From: Halobacillus fulvus
GTDB taxonomy: Bacteria; Bacillota; Bacilli; Bacillales; Halobacillaceae
Reading direction: 5' to 3'
Assembly: GCA_004078665.1 (NCBI GenBank)
Contig: SCFO01000002.1
Span: forward strand, 310,001-374,000
Length of the DNA stretch: 64,000 nucleotides
A program made the translations under genes and the position numbers. The notes under the pieces were generated by a model. The model was given only the letters and a program-made list of their open reading frames with translations. It ran no database searches and was not told the DNA's origin. How positions within the stretch are numbered: position 1 is the stretch's first letter; each line of letters begins with the position of its first letter. Positions 60,629-64,000 of this stretch are shown in pieces.

Positions 60629-61160
60629 AGGTCCATCCCTCCTCGCTGACTTCTTTCTTCAATAGAATTCTTGCCCGCTGCATTCTTGTTTTAATAGTAG
60701 AGATTGGTGTACCGGTCGCTTCGGCTATTTCTTTTTGGGTCATGTTCTGTTGAAAAGTTAAAATCATAACTTCTCGATATTTAACAGGGAGATTTAAAAT
60801 CGCCGCCGCAATCTCCTCCCATTTTTCTTGTTGCAGTACGATTTCTTCCAAAGGGTCAGTATCTTTTTTCTGATTCAGCCATTGGTCCTTTACAATTTTG
60901 ATACGGTGCAATGGGGAACGTAAATAATCTTTCGATCGATTTATGGCAATGCGTATGACCCAGGTTTTAAGAGAAGACTGCCCTTTAAATTGCTGCCACC
61001 TCTGATAAATAGTCAGAAGGACTTCCTGAAAGATATCATCTGTAGTGTGGTGATTTTTAATATATGTATAAATGATTCGTTTCAAGTCCTCCCCAAAATG
61101 ATCCATTGTGTATTGAACTGCTTGATCTCGGTCCATATGTTGATGCGAATAATCGTTCAC
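60618..61160 (-). CDS. ECF sigma factor
   Basis: The 180-residue sigma-70 family protein has region 2 (about 25-90; TDDIFQEVLLTIYQRWQQF, then LKTWVIRIAINRSKDYLR) and region 4 (about 120-170; LPVKYREVMILTFQQNMTQK, then EIAEATGTPISTIKTRMQRA). It is of ECF type, directing RNA polymerase to stress genes. GTG start, 8 nt after GGAGGAG. The downstream gene overlaps it and probably encodes its anti-sigma factor. An ECF-like promoter precedes it, suggesting autoregulation. Confidence 0.9.
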   Translation of the reverse strand: MNDYSHQHMDRDQAVQYTMDHFGEDLKRIIYTYIKNHHTTDDIFQEVLLTIYQRWQQFKGQSSLKTWVIRIAINRSKDYLRSPLHRIKIVKDQWLNQKKDTDPLEEIVLQQEKWEEIAAAILNLPVKYREVMILTFQQNMTQKEIAEATGTPISTIKTRMQRARILLKKEVSEEGWTFES

Positions 61161-61189
61161 AAGGGCTTCTCCTCCTTTCGTTCATGCAT

Positions 61190-61216
61190 TAGACGAGTGA
61201 TAGATGCGTAAGGTCC
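61190..61216 (-). promoter_or_regulatory. candidate ECF-type autoregulated promoter
   Basis: On the minus strand GGACC, 16 nt, CGTCTA, close to the ECF pattern GGAAC-N16-CGTC, 30 bp before the sigma gene start. Confidence 0.45.
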
Positions 61217-61285
61217 GCAATCGGCTCAAATTCTTTTAAAAAATATTGAAACGGGGAAAAGTAGGAGGAAGGCAGGTGAGAGGAT

Positions 61286-62767
61286 ATGAAATATGACATT
61301 GGAATCGTAGGAGCCGGATTTGCCGGGTTGGCGGCAGGCGCAGAACTCACAAAACAAGGGAGGTCTGTCGCTGTATTCGAGGCGTCCAACGAGCTTGGAG
61401 GCAGTGCTGGCAAGTATGAGCGGGAAGGCTATCGCTTCCAATCAGGGGCAACGGTCGGAATGGGCTTCGAGCCTGGAGGTGTGCTCGATCGATTATATCA
61501 TTCCCTTGGTCTTGAAAAACCCCCGATGACTTTATTGAATCCGATCATGGATATTCACATGCCGGAAAGGGTCATCCATTATTACCGAGAGCGACACCAG
61601 TGGTACAAAGAAATTGAGCGGGTCTTTCCAAGCTCATCTACTAAAATGCAGAAGTTTTATGATGAAGTTTTTTATGCAGGAAAGCTGGTGGATCAGTTGA
61701 TTGAACGTGTGCCTGTCTTTCCGCCTAAAATGATAAGAGACTGGTGGAGCCTCCTGCCGATGGTGAATCAGTCATCCCTACGTTTGCTTCCATTTCTCAA
61801 TCAGACGGTGTACGATCGTCTTCGAAAATATAACCTTCAGAACGATCATCTATTCATCACGTTTTTGAACGGGGAATTGATGGATAGTGTCCAAACAAGT
61901 GTCGATCGTTGTCCAGCGTTTCTTGGATACGCAGCACTTCAGACATTCCATAAGGGAGCCTACGCGGTCCATGGAGGGCTCGCAACCGTGGCGGAACAAC
62001 TCGCCGATTATATAAAAGCAAACGGCAATGAAGTGTTCATGAGACATCCGGTCAAACAGATTCGCAGGGACGGAGATCGTTTCCTTCTCTATTCGAAACG
62101 GAAGAAAGTTTTTAAGGCAGGAAAAATCATTCTCAATCATTCTGTTCATAATCTTCCGGACACCCTTTCCGAACCTCTTATGAAGGAAAGTTACATCAAA
62201 CCGGACAAAGAGAAGGAGAAAGAAGCTTGGGGTGCCTTCATCATACATGCTGGGGTCGATGAGAAGGTGTTCAGGGGGACCGATGTCCTCTATCATCAAT
62301 TTATCGACCCGGACCACCCGGATGACCTTCATGATGGCGGACAATTTCTGCTTTCACTTTCAGCACCGGAGGATTCTAGCATGGCACCAAATGGAAAGCG
62401 ATCTTTGACGATCTCGACCCATACAAATCTTGAGCAGTGGTGGCAGGCAGACGATTATGAGCAAAAGAAGGAAGAAATGAAGAACCGTCTTGTCGGAGTT
62501 GTAGATCATTATTTTCCTGGGTTTGAACAGAATTTGGACATTGTGCTCCCGGGAACACCTGTGACATTTGAAAAATGGTTGCGACGTGCTCAGGGGAAAG
62601 TAGGCGGATACGCTCCGACAGGGAAATACAGCTGGCTCAACAGTTATTCCGCCCGTTCTGGTGTAAAAGGGATGTACTTATGCGGAGATACGGTTTTTCC
62701 CGGAGCAGGTACGCTCGGCGTCACGCTATCCGGCTTAACAGCAGCCAAACTGGCAGCAGGTGATTGA
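61286..62767 (+). CDS. CrtI/CrtN-like FAD-dependent oxidoreductase
   Basis: The 493-residue flavoprotein of the phytoene desaturase/carotenoid isomerase superfamily starts DIGIVGAGFAGLAAGAELTK (FAD GxGxxG). ASNELGGSAGKYEREGYRF and the superfamily C-terminal FAD block GMYLCGDTVFPGAGTLGVTL follow. It may act on a carotenoid or similar isoprenoid, but no crtM or other carotenoid gene is adjacent, so the substrate is unknown. ATG follows GGCAGGTGAGAG. It is divergent from the ECF sigma gene and 56 bp before a small zinc-ribbon gene. Confidence 0.87.
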   Translation: MKYDIGIVGAGFAGLAAGAELTKQGRSVAVFEASNELGGSAGKYEREGYRFQSGATVGMGFEPGGVLDRLYHSLGLEKPPMTLLNPIMDIHMPERVIHYYRERHQWYKEIERVFPSSSTKMQKFYDEVFYAGKLVDQLIERVPVFPPKMIRDWWSLLPMVNQSSLRLLPFLNQTVYDRLRKYNLQNDHLFITFLNGELMDSVQTSVDRCPAFLGYAALQTFHKGAYAVHGGLATVAEQLADYIKANGNEVFMRHPVKQIRRDGDRFLLYSKRKKVFKAGKIILNHSVHNLPDTLSEPLMKESYIKPDKEKEKEAWGAFIIHAGVDEKVFRGTDVLYHQFIDPDHPDDLHDGGQFLLSLSAPEDSSMAPNGKRSLTISTHTNLEQWWQADDYEQKKEEMKNRLVGVVDHYFPGFEQNLDIVLPGTPVTFEKWLRRAQGKVGGYAPTGKYSWLNSYSARSGVKGMYLCGDTVFPGAGTLGVTLSGLTAAKLAAGD

Positions 62768-62823
62768 ATAATCGAGATTGAGGGAATGGTATCGTAAGTC
62801 TTGATAAAAGGAGTGGTCAGATT

Positions 62824-62997
62824 ATGCCAGGCTTTGAACGTGATCTTCCGGGGTTCCAGGGAGCTCCGAACGATATAGGGAAATGCAGTAGCTGTGGTCG
62901 CCTCCTGTCATCTAAACAGGAACAAAAAGTGAAGCTTTGTTCAGATTGCCAGAAGCGTCATAAAGATAAAGAATCCGTATATGAAGACAACGAGTAG
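62824..62997 (+). CDS. 57-residue zinc-ribbon protein
   Basis: A short ORF encodes a protein with two CxxC pairs (CSSC at 21-24, CSDC at 39-42), spaced like a zinc ribbon, and an acidic and basic tail. ATG follows AAAGGAGTGG at a proper distance. It is 56 bp after the CrtI-like gene and may be co-transcribed. The N-terminal PGFERDLPGFQGAP is Gly/Pro-rich. No known family is recognised; such small ribbons often bind RNA or partner proteins. Confidence 0.7.
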   Translation: MPGFERDLPGFQGAPNDIGKCSSCGRLLSSKQEQKVKLCSDCQKRHKDKESVYEDNE

Positions 62998-63003
62998 CTA
63001 CTA

Positions 63004-63030
63004 GGCCATACCTGTTCGGTGTGGTCTTCT
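63004..63030 (+). terminator. weak hairpin terminator
   Basis: GGCCATAC pairs with GTGTGGTC with two wobble pairs, followed by TTCTTTTAT. Confidence 0.5.
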
Positions 63031-63154
63031 TTTATGTCGTCAAAAGAGCAGAAAACAATGGAAACAGCTCATGCTTTACAAGTGTTCCGCATAGTGTTAG
63101 AGTCATAAATTGTGTTTTAAAATCCAACAAAGCTTCATCATAAAGGAGATTATC

Positions 63155-64000
63155 ATGAATAAAAAAACTACTGGCCGTATAGACTGGCCTGTTTTCAGTA
63201 TTAGTGGGGGACTGCTCGTCCTGTTCGTAGTCATTGCACTTATTGATATTGAATTGATCGAATTGATCGTCAACAAAAGCTTCGGCTGGTCGGCCACCTA
63301 CTTTGGAGCGTTTTGGCAAGTCTTGATGCTTGCGACGTTCTTTGTCGGTCTTTGGTTGGCCTTTTCGAAATATGGGAAAATTAAATTAGGAAATATGGAA
63401 AAGCCGGAGATCGGATTATATAAATGGTTGTCGATTATTATGGCGACTCTGCTTGCAGGTGGGGGCGTGTTCTGGGCAGCCGCTGAACCGATGTATCACT
63501 TTCTGACGGTACCACCATATCTGTCAGGTAGCGGAATAGAAGCAAGTACAGCGGAAGCGGTCAATCCGGCACTCGCTCAAAGCTTCATGCACTGGGGATT
63601 CTTGGCGTGGGCTATTCTCGGTACAATCAGTGCGGTTGTTATGATGTATGGTCACTACCATAAAGGAATGCCGATGAAACCTCGTACGCTTTTATACCCG
63701 ATTTTCGGCGAAAAGCTGCGAAATGGTTGGTTCGGAACTATCGTTGACGCGTTCTCTGTTATCGCTGTAGCAGCCGGTACAATTGGTCCAATCGGATTTC
63801 TTGGACTTCAAGCGAGTTACGGTCTACAGGCGATCTTTGGCATACCGGACTCATTCAGTACGCAATTTACAATTATTCTTGCTGTCGTCATCATCTCAAC
63901 GATTTCAGCTGTTACCGGTCTTTATAAAGGAATCCAATGGTTGAGTAGCTTTAACGTCCGCCTTGCCATCGGTTTAATGGCGTTCATTGTAATCTTTGGA
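63155..64000 (+). CDS. BCCT family osmolyte transporter, 5' part
   Basis: The gene starts at an ATG 7 nt after AAAGGAG and runs off the right edge after 282 codons. It encodes a betaine/choline/carnitine family sodium-coupled transporter. Visible blocks are the first transmembrane helix (about 13-33), LAGGGVFWAAAEPMYHF (TM3 and the family EP motif), FMHWGFLAWAI, and TLLYPIFGEKLRNGWFG. The glycine tract differs from the common GIGIGLMFWG of glycine-betaine carriers, so the substrate may differ. Compatible-solute uptake under salt stress is the likely role. Confidence 0.92.
   Translation, partial: MNKKTTGRIDWPVFSISGGLLVLFVVIALIDIELIELIVNKSFGWSATYFGAFWQVLMLATFFVGLWLAFSKYGKIKLGNMEKPEIGLYKWLSIIMATLLAGGGVFWAAAEPMYHFLTVPPYLSGSGIEASTAEAVNPALAQSFMHWGFLAWAILGTISAVVMMYGHYHKGMPMKPRTLLYPIFGEKLRNGWFGTIVDAFSVIAVAAGTIGPIGFLGLQASYGLQAIFGIPDSFSTQFTIILAVVIISTISAVTGLYKGIQWLSSFNVRLAIGLMAFIVIFG

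Noticed and set aside
63032-63319. Minus-strand frames at the right end
   Set aside because: They are antisense to the start of the BCCT transporter gene, which has a proper ribosome site and membrane motifs.

Overview
The window reads as chromosomal core DNA of a Gram-positive, endospore-forming member of the Bacillaceae. The evidence is strong AGGAGG-type ribosome binding sites, T-tailed hairpin terminators, and many genes with recognisable Bacillus subtilis counterparts: a Sda-like sporulation checkpoint protein, the lia locus, cssRS-htr, ypmRS, yhfW, yuxH, niaR, ykhA and yfmR. A BCCT osmolyte transporter and a sodium:alanine symporter, plus overall gene content, suggest a moderately halophilic genus such as Halobacillus. 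That placement is inference. No rRNA, tRNA, CRISPR array, prophage or insertion-sequence transposase was seen.

Layout, left to right. 1-5.7 kb: 3' end of an aconitase, an MhqR-controlled ring-cleaving dioxygenase, yqjF, a short sda-like gene, an XRE-PAS regulator, a TRIC-type channel and cysteine synthase. 5.9-11.5 kb: ypmS-ypmR, a nuclease-helicase of the XPD/DinG class, and a convergent solitary adenine methyltransferase. 11.5-16.8 kb: an AhpD-like protein, bioY with a BirA operator, a sugar dehydrogenase lipoprotein, a small COX1-like membrane protein, an M24 peptidase, a tract of degenerate 21-bp repeats and a NERD-domain gene. 16.9-20.6 kb: the cell-envelope stress locus liaIH-liaFSR. 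20.6-26.5 kb: a 26-codon membrane peptide, rpiA, an RQC-minor-like DNA-binding protein, a DUF4166 protein, tryptophan dioxygenase and a PdaC-like deacetylase. 26.5-29.7 kb: a SAM-riboswitch-controlled metY-metX operon in which MetY carries an unusual C-terminal domain. 30-40 kb: a DUF2188 gene with a possible SigB promoter, three FAD oxidoreductases, a TetR regulator, rarD, yuxH and methionine gamma-lyase. 40-45.5 kb: EIIA-Glc, scrK-scrB, niaR and cardiolipin synthase. 46-50 kb: the secretion-stress locus htr/cssRS and ykhA. 50-55.7 kb: a Fur-regulated iron ABC transporter and an alanine symporter. 56-64 kb: an ABC-F protein, aminopeptidase, an ECF sigma/anti-sigma pair, a CrtI/CrtN-like oxidoreductase, a small zinc-ribbon protein and the start of a BCCT transporter.

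The most distinctive non-gene feature is a family of dispersed fold-back elements of about 125-170 bp in intergenic gaps. Full copies lie at 4600, 29723, 45607, 45853 and 55762. Collapsed or partial copies lie at 24074, 35297, 35572, 50153 and 56010. The two arms of each full copy match each other while differing between copies, and the interior conserves a second stem. Smaller points worth checking are the sda-like gene, the 26-aa peptide, the 57-aa zinc-ribbon protein, 10-bp-phased repeats in the htr-cssR gap, an ECF-type promoter before the sigma gene, and the solitary methyltransferase beside the nuclease-helicase.
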